This document shows positions 42,145 to 54,774 of a stretch of DNA of 64,000 bases, piece after piece. The stretch spans positions 40,985,676 through 41,049,675 of the forward strand of contig CM049311.1 in the NCBI GenBank assembly GCA_026874595.1. The letters run 5' to 3'. Source of the stretch: Sipunculus nudus. Taxonomy: Eukaryota > Annelida > Sipuncula > Golfingiida > Sipunculidae. Made by a program: the position numbers and the translations under genes. The notes under the pieces are model-generated. The model saw only the letters and a list, made by a program, of their open reading frames with translations, was not told the origin of the DNA and made no database searches. Position 1 is the first letter of the stretch; every line of letters starts with the position of its first letter.

Positions 42145-43408
42145 CAAACTGGGCCAGCCCAGATTAAAATTTTGATGTGGGCCAGTCCAGATTAAAATCA
42201 TGTGGTGAAGACTTCAGGATTTAAATCTGGTCTGGACTGATTTTAAACTGGGCTGGCCCAGATTATAATTTTGATCTGGGCTGGTTAAGTTTACAATCCT
42301 GTGGTGGACTGATTTTTAACTGGGCCGGCCCAGATTAAAATTTTAATCTGGGCCAGTCAAGATCACAATCCTGTCATGGACTGATTTTAAACTGGGCCTA
42401 ACCAGATCAGAATCCTAATCTAATCTTGGGCTAGCTTGATTTTTATCATCTTAAATCAGATAATACAGTGAACATTTATTCCAAATACACCATTGTGAAG
42501 GGCACAAAACACATAATGAACAAGATCATTTAAAATATTTTATAAATAGAGAGGAAAAAGCTAACGAACAAATGTAATGTGCTTCTTTGGTTTCATCTAT
42601 TCTTCAAGCATACAAGTTCACATTTGAACTTCACCTAAACCAACTACCATAATTAATCACAGTTTCATCTATTCTTCAAGCAAACAAGATCACATTTGAA
42701 CTTCACCTAAACCACCTACCATAATTAATCACAGTTTAGAATATGTGTCAGTTCTGAGACATCTACTTGACTTAATATCAAAATTTTCCACTAAACTGAG
42801 ATAATTTTCTGTTCTGAATATCAAAATTACATGGGTAATATTAAATATAATATGCATAATTAAATACCTGCTATACCCATTTACAAGTGAACAAAAGTAA
42901 TTTATCAGTCTTGATACTCACTTGGGTGAGCAGCATGACATTGTGCCCTAACATGGGGCTAGGGAGAGGTTTGTGATACCATTACTGTAATTTTCAATAG
43001 CAGAAAATCCACAGCTGAGAAAATGATATGATTGCTGTCATTTGGCAGTCTCAAATTCTTTGAATTGATTAAAGGCCAGCTAGGTAAATATTGTGTAATT
43101 GAAGCCAGCCTAGGAGTAGATTAGGATTCTGATCTGGGCTGGTCCAGTTTGAAATCCGGCCACCACAGGATTGTTAACCTGACCGGTCCAGATCAAAATT
43201 CTAATCTCGGCTGGCCCAGTTTAAAATCAGTCCAGACCAGATTTAAATCCTGAAGTATTCACCACAGGATTTTAATCTGATCTTGCCCAGTTTAAAACTG
43301 GTCTGGCCGGGATTAGAATTTTGATCTAGGCTGGTCCAAATCAAAATTTTGATCTGGGCAACCCAGTTTTAAATTGGGCCAGATTCTGATTTGGCCTCAA
43401 CATATACA
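42145..43408. mobile_element. Foldback element FB-C
   Basis: Left arm 42145-42470, right arm 43085-43408, inverted copies built of GGGCTGGCCCAG-type palindromes separated by ATTAAAAT or TTTAAAAT spacers. The right end ggcctcaacatatacat resembles the ends of FB-A and FB-D. The interior (42470-43085) is AT-rich with a ~70-bp local duplication (tttcatctattcttcaagca at about 42590 and 42663). Confidence 0.75.
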
Positions 43409-43900
43409 TATGCCCAATGTCATATTGATATGTCAAACCCCTCCTGCGAAATAAGCAGGAACATGTACTGTGCAAAAATTATTGTAGGTGGCACCATCAG
43501 TCTAGTACACAATAAAGCTACCCGATATGTATAAATATGCCCAATTTCAGGCTGATGTATCAAATTCCTCTGTAGAAATAATCAGGCGCATACACTGCAA
43601 AAAGTCTATGTAGGTGGTGACACCTGTCTTGTGAACAAGAAAGCCATCAAGGACGCATAGACAGGTCAAAATATCAGGCAAATATATCAAACTTCTCGAG
43701 TTTGATGCACTGAGCTGACTAGGCTTAAGTGAAAAAAGCAGTTGCCCCCCCGAGTGAACTGTGACAAATTGCTGGCTCAAGCTACTGCACTGAGTGAACT
43801 CTTGACCTGCACCTGGCTAGACTGAATGAACTTTTGACCTGTACCTGGCTGCATTGAGTGTGAACTCTTGACCTGTTGCATAATCTGACACAGTTGGCAG
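43409..43900. repeat. F8 tandem units and a degenerate 'ctgcactgagtgaact' repeat
   Basis: F8 units at 43410-43690, then several copies of a short phrase (actgagtgaactcttgacctg) to 43880. The same order occurs at 50195-50740. Confidence 0.6.
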
Positions 43901-44495
43901 TCTACCAAAGCATTTGAACATACTTCAGAGCACTACCCTAGGATCATTTCTGTGCAATATTAAACAATTAGGGCATATGGTTTCAGAGAAGATATTTTTT
44001 GTAGCCCTCAGTATGATAAAAGGCTGATGCAGGTGGCGCCACCAATACTTCAATTTCAGATATGACTCATGTGACCAACATTGACATAAAATTTGGTGAT
44101 GATTGCTCCAGCCATTTCTGAGACTGAAATTTTTTTGGACAGATGACTAAGTTCAACTTCCTGTAACCCGGCCAAGAATCACCAAACTGGAACTATTCGA
44201 ATAAACTTGAGAGATTGTTTCTGGGATTATTTCTGTGAAATATTGGACAATTTGGCTGGACCGTTTCGGAGAAGAAGATTTATAAAGGTTTTTAAGCTAT
44301 TCCCCTATAAAATTGAAGTAAATGCTGATGGCCAAAAAATTAACAAAAATCCGACAGAGTTCATTAGATGAATGATTTTTTGCATTAAGCTTGGTGATGC
44401 AAGCTCCTGCCATTTTGGAGATGGTGTGGTTAAACATACGGATGACGCAAGACGGATGACCCTGCACCATCGCATAAGCTCACAGGTTCGCTAAA
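43901..44495. repeat. F4 tandem unit pair with end motif
   Basis: Contains GGTGGCGCCACC (about 44033) and ends with ccatcgcataagctcacaggttcgctaaaaa at 44465-44495, identical to the end at 53503-53528. Confidence 0.65.
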
Positions 44496-45122
44496 AAACA
44501 GATCAGTGGTTTTGATATCAGGCAGTCATGAAATGTGATAATAGGTTTTTAATGGAAATTTGAGGTTTTTCAAAGGAACAAAGATGCAGTAACCAAGTTT
44601 TCAGTTTGTTAGGAGATCTTGGGGATATCTACCAGTATGCCAAATTTTGGATTCGTAGGTCTGTTTCAAAACGTGCCTGGAACGTTGCTGAAAAAATGTG
44701 AATATATCAGATTCATCTTGTTTATTGTGCAGGTATGTCAACAGAATGGGGTGTGGAAAGGGAGGGGGAGAGAGAAAGGCTCCCTGTGGTAGTTACTGCA
44801 GACAGCCTCACCCAGCTCCCCTAGACAGAGCCAGCTGGCCAGGGGTGATATGATTTCTTAGTCATGAGAGCTTTGGGCTAGCTGCATACCACTGTTCTTG
44901 ACATGGCTGATGTAAACAATATTTGACATGGTGCTTGAAAATTTGAATAAAATCTACAGTTATTGATCAACTGGTTTCAAATTTCAGAATTTAGCAGATG
45001 AATGCTTACATCTGCATGCTGGGAAAATCAAATCCACAGCAGTTACAGGGAAAAAAACATGCCATGGTCAAATTTGGACAAAATTAAAGGTACTGATTTT
45101 ATATTTATGCTAATATCTTAAA
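44496..45122. repeat. P-family internal fragments
   Basis: Collinear pieces of P bodies (cagatcagtggttttgatatcaggcag..., then aggctccctgtggtag...), ending just before a new P head at 45124. Confidence 0.55.
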
Positions 45123-45829
45123 CAAGGGAGCCATGGGTCAGGGCACTCAGCTGAAGTTTGATATTTTTGCAAAAGCTAAATATGCAAAATATTCTATTGT
45201 AATGTTTTTTTATAAATATAAGCATATGAGAAGCTAAGAGGATATGGCCCTCCTACTTGGTAAAGTTCTAAATATATGACTGCAAAACTAATTCTCTGAC
45301 AAGACTATCATGAAGAAAAACAGTAAGAGTTTTGAGATACTGATAAGCATATGAACAATTTACAGATGAACAGGCAAGTGGACGGAATGGACTAATACCT
45401 TTATTTCACTTTCAAAGGAATAGTGAATTTAAGTTTAAAATTATATTAAAGCCTATTTTTTAGCATAGTTTTAATCAGATTCATTCTTTTTTATTATTAC
45501 ACATATATTTTATTATTTTAAAATCACCCATGTTTAAACTAAATTTAAAAGAAAATAATGCCACAACATGTTTTGTACATTGGAGTTTTCAGTACATGCT
45601 TAATTTTATTCACCAAAATAAAAGATTCAGTAAATTTGATACAATAAAAACATCTTTTCAAACTAGACATTTCTTGGCACCGCAGGTGCCAGAGTATCCC
45701 CAGACATAGTAGCCCCCCCCCCCCCCGTTTATAAATAGACCCCAATTTTTAGCAGCATATACTGACACTTGGCATATTTATTGTTTCTTCCATCTAACAA
45801 TCCACAATCTTGTTGAAGATGTTGGTCCT

Positions 45830-47330
45830 GTGACCTTGATCTTTTTAAAGATGTGTCCTGTGACCTTGACCTTTGACCTTATGACCCCAAAATCAATTCT
45901 GGTCTTGCTTTTCCAATGGGACATATGCAAGTTAAGTTTGAAATCTATACATCAATAAAGCAGGAATTATCACCCAGAAACTAATTTTTGGACAGATGGC
46001 TCCTGTGACCTTCACCTTTGACCTTGTGACCTCAAAATTGATAGTGTTCTTCCTCTCTTGGCAGGAGAACTATATGTGCAAGATGAAAGATCTGAGGTGA
46101 AATGTTTGGCTGAAAATGCATCCACATCTTTTTAAAGATGTGTCCTGTGACCTTGACCTTTGACCTCGTGACCCCAAAATCAATTTGGGTCTTGCTTTTC
46201 CAATGGGACATATACAAGTCAAGATTGAAATCCATACATCAATAAAAGCAGACATTATCATCCAGAAACTAATTTTTGGACAGATGGCTCCTGTGACCTT
46301 CACCTTTGACCTTGTGACCTCAAAATTGATAGGGGTCTTCCACTCTTGGCAGGTGAACTATATGTGCAAGATGAAAGATCTGAGATGAAATGTTTGGCTG
46401 AAAATGCATCCACAATCTTTTTAAAGATGTCCTGTGACCTTGACCTTTGACCTCATGACCCCAAAATCAATTTGGGTCTTGCTTTTCCAATGGGACATAT
46501 ACAAGTCAAGTTTGAAATCCATACATCAATAAAAGCAGGATTTATCATCCAGAAACTAATTTTTGGACAGATGGCTCCTGTGACCTTCACCTTTGACCTT
46601 GTGACCTCAAAACTGATAGGGGTCTTCCACTCTTGGCAGGTGAACTATATGTGCAAGATGAAAGATCTGAGATGAATTGTTTGGCTGAAAATGCATCCAC
46701 AATCTTTTTAAAGAGGTTTCCTGTGACCTTGACCTTTGACCTCATGACCCCAAAATCAATTCAGGTCTTGCTTTTCCAATAGGTCAAATACAAGTCAAGT
46801 TTGAAATAAATACATCAATAAAAGAAGGAATTATCATCCGGAAACTAATTTTTGGACAGATGGCTCCTGTGACCTTCACCTTTGACCTTGTGACCTCAAA
46901 ATTGATAGTGTTCTTCCTCTCTTGGCAGGTGAACTATATGTCCAAGATGAAAGATCTGAGATGAAATGTTTGGCTGAAAATGCATCCACATCCAATTAAA
47001 GATGTGTCCTGTGACCTTGACCTTTGACCTCATAACCTCAAAATCAATTTGGGTCTTGCTTTTCCAATGGGACATATATAAGTCAAGTTTGAAATCCATA
47101 CATCAATAAAAGCAGGAATTATCATCCAGAAACTAATTTTTGGACAGATGGCTCCTGTGACCTTCACCTTTGACCTTGTGACCTCAAAACTGATAGGGGT
47201 CTTCCACTCTTGGCAGGTGAACTATATGTGCAAGATGAAAGATCTGAGATGAATTGTTTGGCTGAAAATGCATCCACAATCTTTTAAAGAGGTTTCCTGT
47301 GACCTTGACCTTTGACCTCATGACCCCAAA
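45830..47330. promoter_or_regulatory. Array of nuclear-receptor-like DR1 sites in H1
   Basis: The perfect 13-mer TGACCTTTGACCT, preceded by a third half-site, recurs about every 288-290 bp near 45867, 46151, 46439, 46729, 47017 and 47309. The alternating TTCACCTTTGACCTTG motif in each unit is a weaker DR1-like sequence. Confidence 0.5.
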
Positions 47331-48208
47331 ATCAATTCTGGTCTTGCTTTTCCAATGGGTCAAATACAAGTCAAGTTTGAAATCCATACATCAATAAAAG
47401 AAGGAATTATCATCAAGAAACTAATTTTTGGACAGATGGCTCCTGTGACCTTCACCTTTGACCTTGTGACCTCAAAACTGATAGGGTTCTTCCTCTCTTG
47501 GCAGGTTAACTATATGTGCAAGATGAAAGATCTGAGATGAAATATTTGGCTGAAAATGCATCCACAGTTTCTTTTAAAATGCCAGTCCAGTGACCTTGAC
47601 CTTTGAACTCATGACCCTAGAACCTAAAGGGTTCTTACTTTAGTGGTGGGCCATACATAAGTCATGTTTGAAATCCATATGGCTATCAACACTGGATATA
47701 TCATAAGAGGTGTGTGATTTTCACCATATATGGCAATATTCAAGGTCAAGGCCACTATCATAGGAAAGGTCATGACCCCAATTTAAATAAACATCATCCC
47801 ATAACCCATACCTATGTATATGCATAATATAAAAGAAATCTGTCCATTAGTTTTTGACTTATAATGCTCACAGTACTGTAAGGTGGCAATTTTGGGGGTA
47901 TTAAACGGCACGAAAACAAGTAAAGAATAATAGGTGGCGCCACCAGTTTCTGAAACATGACAACCCTATCCATGATCTTCCATCAAGTTGATTTTGGGAT
48001 AAATCCATGCAAGATTTCTTGAGATATTAAAGAATTTGTGTGATTTTCCCCAAAATTGGACCTATTCAAGGTCAAGGACACTCTCCTATTAAAGGTTATG
48101 ACCTCATTTTAAATAGGCGTCGTCCTCTCACCCATATCTATACATATACCAAGTTTGGTAAAGTTCCTTGAAATATTTTTTGGGTTATCGCGCCAACAAG
48201 ATTTATAT

Positions 48209-48233
48209 GCGGCGGCGGCGGCGGCGGCGGCGG
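48209..48233. repeat. (GCG)n microsatellite in H1
   Basis: About eight GCG repeats before ggaccggtatgaaaacat. The other H copies have shorter, imperfect versions at 33784 and 12400. Confidence 0.9.
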
Positions 48234-49036
48234 GACCGGTATGAAAACATAGTATCCCCCGACTTTGTCTGGGGATACAATAAAGTATACCCCCTGTTAG
48301 TTGAATGAGGGACAAACAACAACATGGTGCTATTTACTATCTCAGCTATAATTTGTTATTTGTCTGATGAACATCCACAATTTCATAGCAATACACCACT
48401 TTGCAGACACAATTAAATGTGCACTTTAATCATTGTAACCCTGGTGGTATAATACAAAATCAAAAATGAAGCATAGCCTAAAATAAATTAATCAAATACA
48501 GAAAATTATAACATTCATCTAGTTTAAGCATCTGCTGGGGGGGGGGTGCTGGGCAGAGGGGAAGCCTGCTAGTAGTGGCCAAGCTGAGCCAAGGCAAGCT
48601 GCCTGGAGAGGGTTACATACCACAAGTGAAGGCTGTAGTACTAAGTGGGTTTGATGTAAACAACACTTGACATGGTGTATAAAAAATTGAATAAAAGCTT
48701 CTTTTTTCAATTAATTCCTTTGAAATTTCAGCTTTTAAAAGATTAAATCCATACGTATATGTGCTGTGAAAATTAAATTAAGAGTGCTTACAGGGAAAAA
48801 TGTGCCAAAGCCAAAGTTGGACAAAATTTAAGGTATTGATTTTTTATTTATGCTAATAACTTAAACAAGGCCTACAGGCCTAATGAGAACCTGTGCATTG
48901 GGAAATACACTAGGTATAATGCTTCAATGCTGGACAATGACTTCTCATGTATATGAACAATGCAGGTACTAAACATTTTGAATAAGAAACAATTACACAA
49001 ACATTACTGCTGAAATTCATGCATGGGTGCACACAA

Positions 49037-50190
49037 CACAACCAGGGACCCATGGGTCTCAACGCTCAGTTGAATTTGTCTATAAGGATATTTTGAAAGA
49101 AATTTTTCAGCATGACAGTCCTGTGACCTTAACCAATGACCTTGTTACCAAAAAATCTTAGAACTTAATATCCTTGAACTTGCAGCATTAGGATTATTGT
49201 AACAATCTTTTAAAAAGTGACCTTGACCTCTGACCAGATAACCTCAAATTCTACAGGTTTCCTCACTTTGGGCAAGGAAGCCATGTGTGAACGTTGGAAA
49301 GTTCAGGATGAAAAGTTTGATTTACAGTGCATCCACAAAGATGTGGCTTCTCAAAGATGTGGCTTCTGTGACCTTCAACTGGACCCTGAAAATTAAAATG
49401 AATTTACATATGGTCATTATTAAATCAAGTTTGAAGCCAGTCTGTCTATCCATGGCAGAATTATCATCCATAAACTAATTTGTGAATGGATGGGCCCTGT
49501 GACCTTGACCTTTTATCTATGACCCAAAAATCAAACAGAATCTTCCCCTAGGGGCAGGTTAGCAATATCTTGAAGATGGAAGGTTTGCGATGAAAAGTTT
49601 GGCTTCAAATACATACACATTCCTTTTAAAGATATAGGTCTTGTGACCTTGACCTTTGACCGTTGGACCCCAAAATCAACATGGTTCTTACGGATTGACA
49701 AACAGACAGACATACAAACAGACAGACTGACAGACAGGGTGATTAGTATAGGGCATCCACTTGTGATCAATAAACACACCAGGTTTTGGGACACCAGATG
49801 TAATGACAGCTGAGAAACTGACATGATTGTTGTCATTTTATAGTGAATAAATAGAAAAATATTTGTTAAAATAGGAAAACCACCACGTTTTAGGAACTGA
49901 CAAAACTAGTCATGGTCAATGTTCAAGGCATGATATTAGAGGTTTTGTATCAAATTTTCTACTATTCTGGGGGGGGTACTTTCAAGTCCAATAGCTCGAA
50001 GGAAAAAGGTCGCAGTGACCTAATTTCAGGTTTCCAAGGAAATTTTTAATTGACCTCCCTGGATATTCACTTAGGTTTCTAGGACCAGCTGTTATGATTT
50101 GTGCCCTGCTAACTGACCGCCAGACGTCCAGATGGACAAAGCGCCATTCCTATACCTCAGTTGACTTACAGTCAGCTGAGCTAAAAATGA
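49037..50190 (-). mobile_element. P-family element P4
   Basis: Head cagggacccatgggtctcaacgctcagttgaa, tail cagttgacttacagtcagctgagctaaaaa at 50156-50188. Its first 450 bp closely match 62268-62720 (P6). It contains TGACCTTGACCTTTGACC at about 49645 and a gacagacag tract at 49700-49735. Confidence 0.7.
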
Positions 50191-50990
50191 TTGTAGCTGG
50201 CACCACCAGTCTTGTTTACAATGAAGCTATCAGAGATATATACATATGCCCAAGTTCAGACTGATATATCAAACCCCTCCTGAGAAATAAGCAGGGACAC
50301 ACACTGTGCAAAAAATTATTATAAGTGGCACCACCAGTCTTGTATATGACAAGTATATGATAATTAAAATATGATAGGTATAAATATGCCCGATTTCAGG
50401 ATGATATATCAAATTCCTCTATAGAAATAAGCAGGCACAAAAGTCACACACTGTGCAAATGTCATTGTAGGTGGTGACACCTGTTTTGTGAACAAGAAAC
50501 CCACCAAAGACACATAGACAGGTCAAAATATTAGGCCAATACATCAAACTTACCTTAAGTATGATGCATGGGGCTGACCGCGCTTAGGTGAGAAAGGCAG
50601 TTGCCACGAATGAACTGTGACCAATTTGCTAGCTCAGGCTACTGCACTGAGTAAACTCATGACCTGCACCTGGCTAGACTGGGTGAACTTTTGACCTGTA
50701 CCTGGCTGCACTGAGTGAACTCTTGACCTGTTGCCAAATCTGATACAGTTGGCAGTCTGCCAAAGCTATAAAGAGATTGGCTCCACATGCAGCCCTGAGG
50801 GGCATGACACCCATGAAGTGATCACATGGTGCCCATGAGGTGTTCACATGTCACCCATGAGGGGATCACATGCCTTGTGCTTGGCTGCACTGACTGAACT
50901 CTTGATCTATATCTGGCTGCACTGAATGAACTCTTGATCAATTGCCAAATCTGAAACAGTTGGCAGTTTCTTAACCTATGTAAATATACA
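50191..50990. repeat. F8 units, 'ctgcactgagtgaact' repeat and a ~23-bp minisatellite
   Basis: Same order as 43409-43900. 50800-50875 holds three imperfect copies of a cacccatgaggtgatcacatg unit. Confidence 0.6.
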
Positions 50991-53528
50991 GACACAATCT
51001 TGGCCTGTTGGCAAATCTGTTTACACAAACTGAAAGAATTTGGCTAAAATGCTTTTTTTTTTCAAGCTGAAATATTCATAAACTTTTATCAAAATATCTA
51101 GAAAAATAAAATATTCAGTTCCTTCATTGTTAAAGGTCCAATAATTCTGCCAATAATCATTCAAGTAAACTCGAACAAAGGCCACCTAAGAATAATTTTT
51201 GTGCCATGTAACAGAAGTTATAACTGAAACAATAATTTTGTAAAACAGTTTTGCAGTTCCCAGTTTGAGTTAGACATAATAATGGCCATTAGACCAACTT
51301 AAGTTTTTCTGATATTATTGAAAGAACCATGTCCTATGATAATTCTTTTGAAAAATTGAACGATTCAACTTGACAGTTTCATCATAAACATTTTAAGCTG
51401 AAAGAGGCTAAATTTATGAGGTTTTTGCCAATACAAACATCTCAATGTAGGTGGCACATCAAAATCTGCAACTTCAAATATGAGTCATGTGACCAACATT
51501 TGCACAATACTTGGTAATGCTAGCTTCTGTCATTTCTGAGATAACTATGTCAGTATGCCTATATGGCCAAATGACCATTCGAATTCATTTAACTCCACTA
51601 AAATTCATCTAATGCAAACCATTTGAACAAACTTGAGAGTGCTTGCCTCTGGGATCATTTCTGTAAAATATTGAAAAATTTGGCTGGACCATTTACAAGA
51701 AGACTTTTAAAGGTTTTTCAGCTTTTCCCCTATAAAATCTAAGTATATGCAGATAGAAAAAAAAAAGCTGAATCCAACAACATTTGATATGTGACAGATA
51801 ATTGCATAAAATCTGGGGATGGTAGCTCCTGCAATTCCTGAGAAATTATGGGTTGATATACAGATGACCAATGACCCTCGTACAATAAAAGGTCAATGCA
51901 GGTGACGCCACCAATACCTGAATTTCATATATGACTCATGTGACCAACACTGGCATAAAATTTGGTGATGATAGCTCTTGCCGTTTCTGAGATTGTCATT
52001 TTAGTATGCTTTTTTGGACAGATGACTAGGTTCAACTTCCTATAATTTGGCCAAAATTCACAGAACTTGAACCATTTGAACAAACGTGAGAGAGATGGTA
52101 TAAAAGATTATTTCTGTGAAATATTGAACAAATTGGCTTGACAGTTTCAGAGGAGAAGATTTTTAAAGGTTTTTTAACTTTTTCTCTATATAATCTAAGA
52201 AAATGCAGATTTTTTTCAGATGGCTAATTTTTTGCATTAAATTTCATGATGCTAGCTACAGTCGTTTTCGAAATAGTATGGGTTAACGTATACCTGTAAT
52301 TGTAAACATTGACTGCATGAGGAAATTTAAAATCATAAATCTACATTTTTTAAAAGTTTTTAAAAAACATTCTTGTCAAAATTAACCATAGATAACCTGA
52401 AATCTAAATGTCTGGAGGCATGATGTAACGGATGCTGATAAACTGGTCCCAGGCTAGATGTATCTGCTTCACACAGCTGACATATATGGTAAAATGACTC
52501 AATTCAATCTTTATTATTCAGCCAAAATTCATTCTTTGGAACCATAAAAGACAAATATTATAAGAATTATTCAGGGGATTATTCTTGTAAAATATTAAAC
52601 AAATTGGCCTCAGTGGCGTCAGCAAAAAAACGTTTTGCAGGTTTATAACTCATATGGGAAAATAAAGCAAAATGGTTAAGTTAAGCTTCCATTAACTCAG
52701 CCAAAAATCCCTGAACCAAAACCATTTGAACAAACTTGAATTATCAACATCTAAGGATAATTAATGTGTGAGATTTAAGAATTTTGCCCAGTGGTTTTTG
52801 TTGAGAAGAGCTTTGTAGCCACTGAGCTAAAATGGGCTGTTATGGCATATGACTAATATTCAGCTTCCAATAACTCAGCCAAAAGTCACTGAACTGAGAC
52901 CATTTGAACAAACTTCAGAAAGCACTACCCTAGAATCATTTCTGTGCGATATTAAACAATTTGGCCAAACGGTTTCAGAGAAGAAGTTTTTTGTAGCCGT
53001 CAGTATGATACGGGCACTGATGACCCCCATTCAAATAAGGCCGATGCAGGTGGCGCCACCAATACCTGAATTTCAGACATGACTCATGTGACCAACATTG
53101 GCATAAAATTTGGTGATGATAGCTCCAGCCGTTTCTAAGATTGTAATTTTAGTATGCTTTTATGGACAGATGACTAAGTTCAACTAGCTGTAACTCAGCC
53201 AAAAATCACCAAACTTAAACCATTCGAACAAACTTGAGAGAGATTGTTCCAGGGATCATTTCTGTGAAATATTGGACAATTTGGCTGAACAGTTTTGGAA
53301 AAGAAGATTTTTAAAGCTTTTTTAGCTTTTAAATAAAATCTATAAAATCTAAGAAAATGCAGTTAGCCAAAAAATAAGCAAAATCCGATAGAGTTTGTTA
53401 GATGACTAATTTTTTGCAGAAAATTTCTTGATGCTAACTCTTGCCGTTTTCAAGATAGTATGGGTTAACGTACAGACAACCCCCGACGGCCGACGCCACA
53501 CCATCGCATCAGCTCACAGGTTCGCTAA
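50991..53528. repeat. F4 tandem array, about seven to eight decayed units
   Basis: The phrases aactcagccaaaa.tcac, ccatttgaacaaacttgagag and tgtgaaatattgaacaatttggct recur through the stretch, with GGTGGCGCCACC or a variant in several units (51452, 51902, 53047). Ends ccatcgcatcagctcacaggttcgctaaaaa at 53528. Confidence 0.7.
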
Positions 53529-54345
53529 AAATTTACAAAATTCAGATCAAATTTTTGGTAAATAATTGAATCTTGATTTAATAAACTTATATCCCTGAAT
53601 AAAAGTCTCCAGCTTCAGCAGTTCTCATGTTGAGTAAATACATTTCCTGATTTTTAAAAGATTGCATTATATTTGGGCCCATAACTTCAAAACAATACTC
53701 AATACTGACCTAATTTTTTGTATATTAACGGAAAATGTATGGAAGAATATAAATACTAAATATAATCAAAAACAGATCTGTGGTTTTGATTTTAGGCAGC
53801 CTTGAAATGTAACAATGGCTTTTATATGGAAAACAGAGGTTTTTCCTTAATATTTCAAAGGAACGAAGACCTAGTGACCTAATTTTTGGTATGGTAGGAG
53901 ATTTTGGGGACATCTAACTGTATAAAAAATTTTGGATTCTTTGGTCCAACGGTTACAAAACGTGCCCTGTTAACTGACGGCCGGACGGACGACAGAGAAA
54001 GGACCAAGACTATAGCTCAGATGACTTATAGTCAGCTGAGCTAATAATTGGCAAAATTCAGATCTAATTTTGGGTATATTATTGAATCTTGATAAAACAA
54101 ATTCATATCCCTGAAGAAAAGTCTGTGACAAGTGGACTGCTTCTGAAACTTTTGCTCCAAACCTCGAAGAATATAGATCATACTGACCTACTTCTCTATT
54201 TTTCAGTGAATCTGTCAGCATATTATGTTTAAAGTTCCTTCGACTTATGGTTACAATTTGTGCTCTATTTACATACACTGGATAGCCACACAGAGGATTG
54301 ACAGAGGGCAATGGCTATAGACAAATTATAATCAGCTGAGCTAAA
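53529..54345 (-). repeat. Two P-family tail fragments in tandem
   Basis: Tails with ggccggacggac and the TAGCTCAG/CTGAGCTA hairpin end at about 54045; a second, shorter tail ends at 54343 (aatcagctgagctaaaa). About 100 bp of plain intron then leads to the LATS UBA exon. Confidence 0.65.
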
Positions 54346-54447
54346 AGCAGCAGCATGAATTGGTTCTGAATTTATCTAATTTATTTATCTAATTTTATGA
54401 ACAAAGCTCTAGTATGATTTTAGAATAAAGTGTAAAAGACATCTCAC

Positions 54448-54556
54448 CTTTGGAATATCCATTTTTCCCTTCCAGTTGAGCAAGTTTATGAATTGCTTCC
54501 ACTGCAGCTTCAATGCTTTTGTTGTTGCAAAGGCGAAGAGCCTGATTTACTACCTC
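54448..54556 (-). CDS. LATS: LATS coding exon: rest of UBA domain
   Basis: 109 bp, 36 codons plus one base (residues 147-182 of the model). Acceptor ttcatttag/GAG, donor AAAG/gtgaga. The peptide includes NNKSIEAAVEAIHKLAQ, which closely matches the second and third helices of the LATS UBA domain (NNRSIEAAIEFISKM-like in vertebrates). The UBA is thought to help autoregulation or ubiquitin contact and marks the protein as LATS rather than NDR1/2. Too short for ordinary ORF calling; found by following the UBA from the previous exon. The split codon (G + GT) reads Gly into the next exon. Confidence 0.93.
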
Positions 54557-54637
54557 CTAAATGAAGATAAAACAATGAGTTAACCTGGACAAAACTTTAA
54601 ATCTTTTTTTATTAAATAAACACTGTGTTGGTGTCGC

Positions 54638-54747
54638 ATTTGCATTTGAATTTAAATGCTGAGTTACCAGTAGCTTTGTATAAATAATTTGCATTTAATT
54701 TCAAAGTATGAAACATTTGTTTTTCAAATGCAAATAAAAATGCAAAT
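54638..54747. promoter_or_regulatory. Four octamer (ATTTGCAT/ATGCAAAT) motifs in 110 bp
   Basis: Perfect octamers at 54638-54645, 54687-54694 (ATTTGCAT) and 54728-54735, 54740-54747 (ATGCAAAT), the consensus for POU-domain factors. They lie just upstream (gene sense) of the UBA exon. Two in each orientation could also reflect a small inverted repeat. Confidence 0.4.
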
Positions 54748-54774
54748 CATAAAATGCTCTCTGGTATCAATAAA

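Larger units (their letters stand above)
45663..48280 (-). mobile_element. Helentron/HINE-like element H1, complete 2.6-kb copy
   Basis: CTAG at 45663, hairpin GGCACCGCAGGTGCC, GTATCCCCAGACA, a C-run, then about six ~288-bp units (45980-47560), a unique part with GGTGGCGCCACC at about 47934, a GCG microsatellite and TTTGTCTGGGGATACAA at 48280. The host reads catcttttcaaa | taaagtatac; the related sequence at 1400-1425 has catcttttcaaataaagtatac uninterrupted. This is an empty site showing exact ends and no target-site duplication (A|T on one reading, T|T if the shared bases are shifted). Confidence 0.87.
45123..48864 (-). mobile_element. P-family element P3 with H1 nested inside
   Basis: Head caagggagccatgggtcagggcactcagctgaag at 45124; body collinear with 3420-3925; interrupted by H1 at 45663-48280; then body collinear with 1415-2040, including the G-run at 48537-48546. 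It ends without the usual tail near 48864, where another repeat (aaggcctacaggcctaatg) begins, also seen at 23845. Confidence 0.68.
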
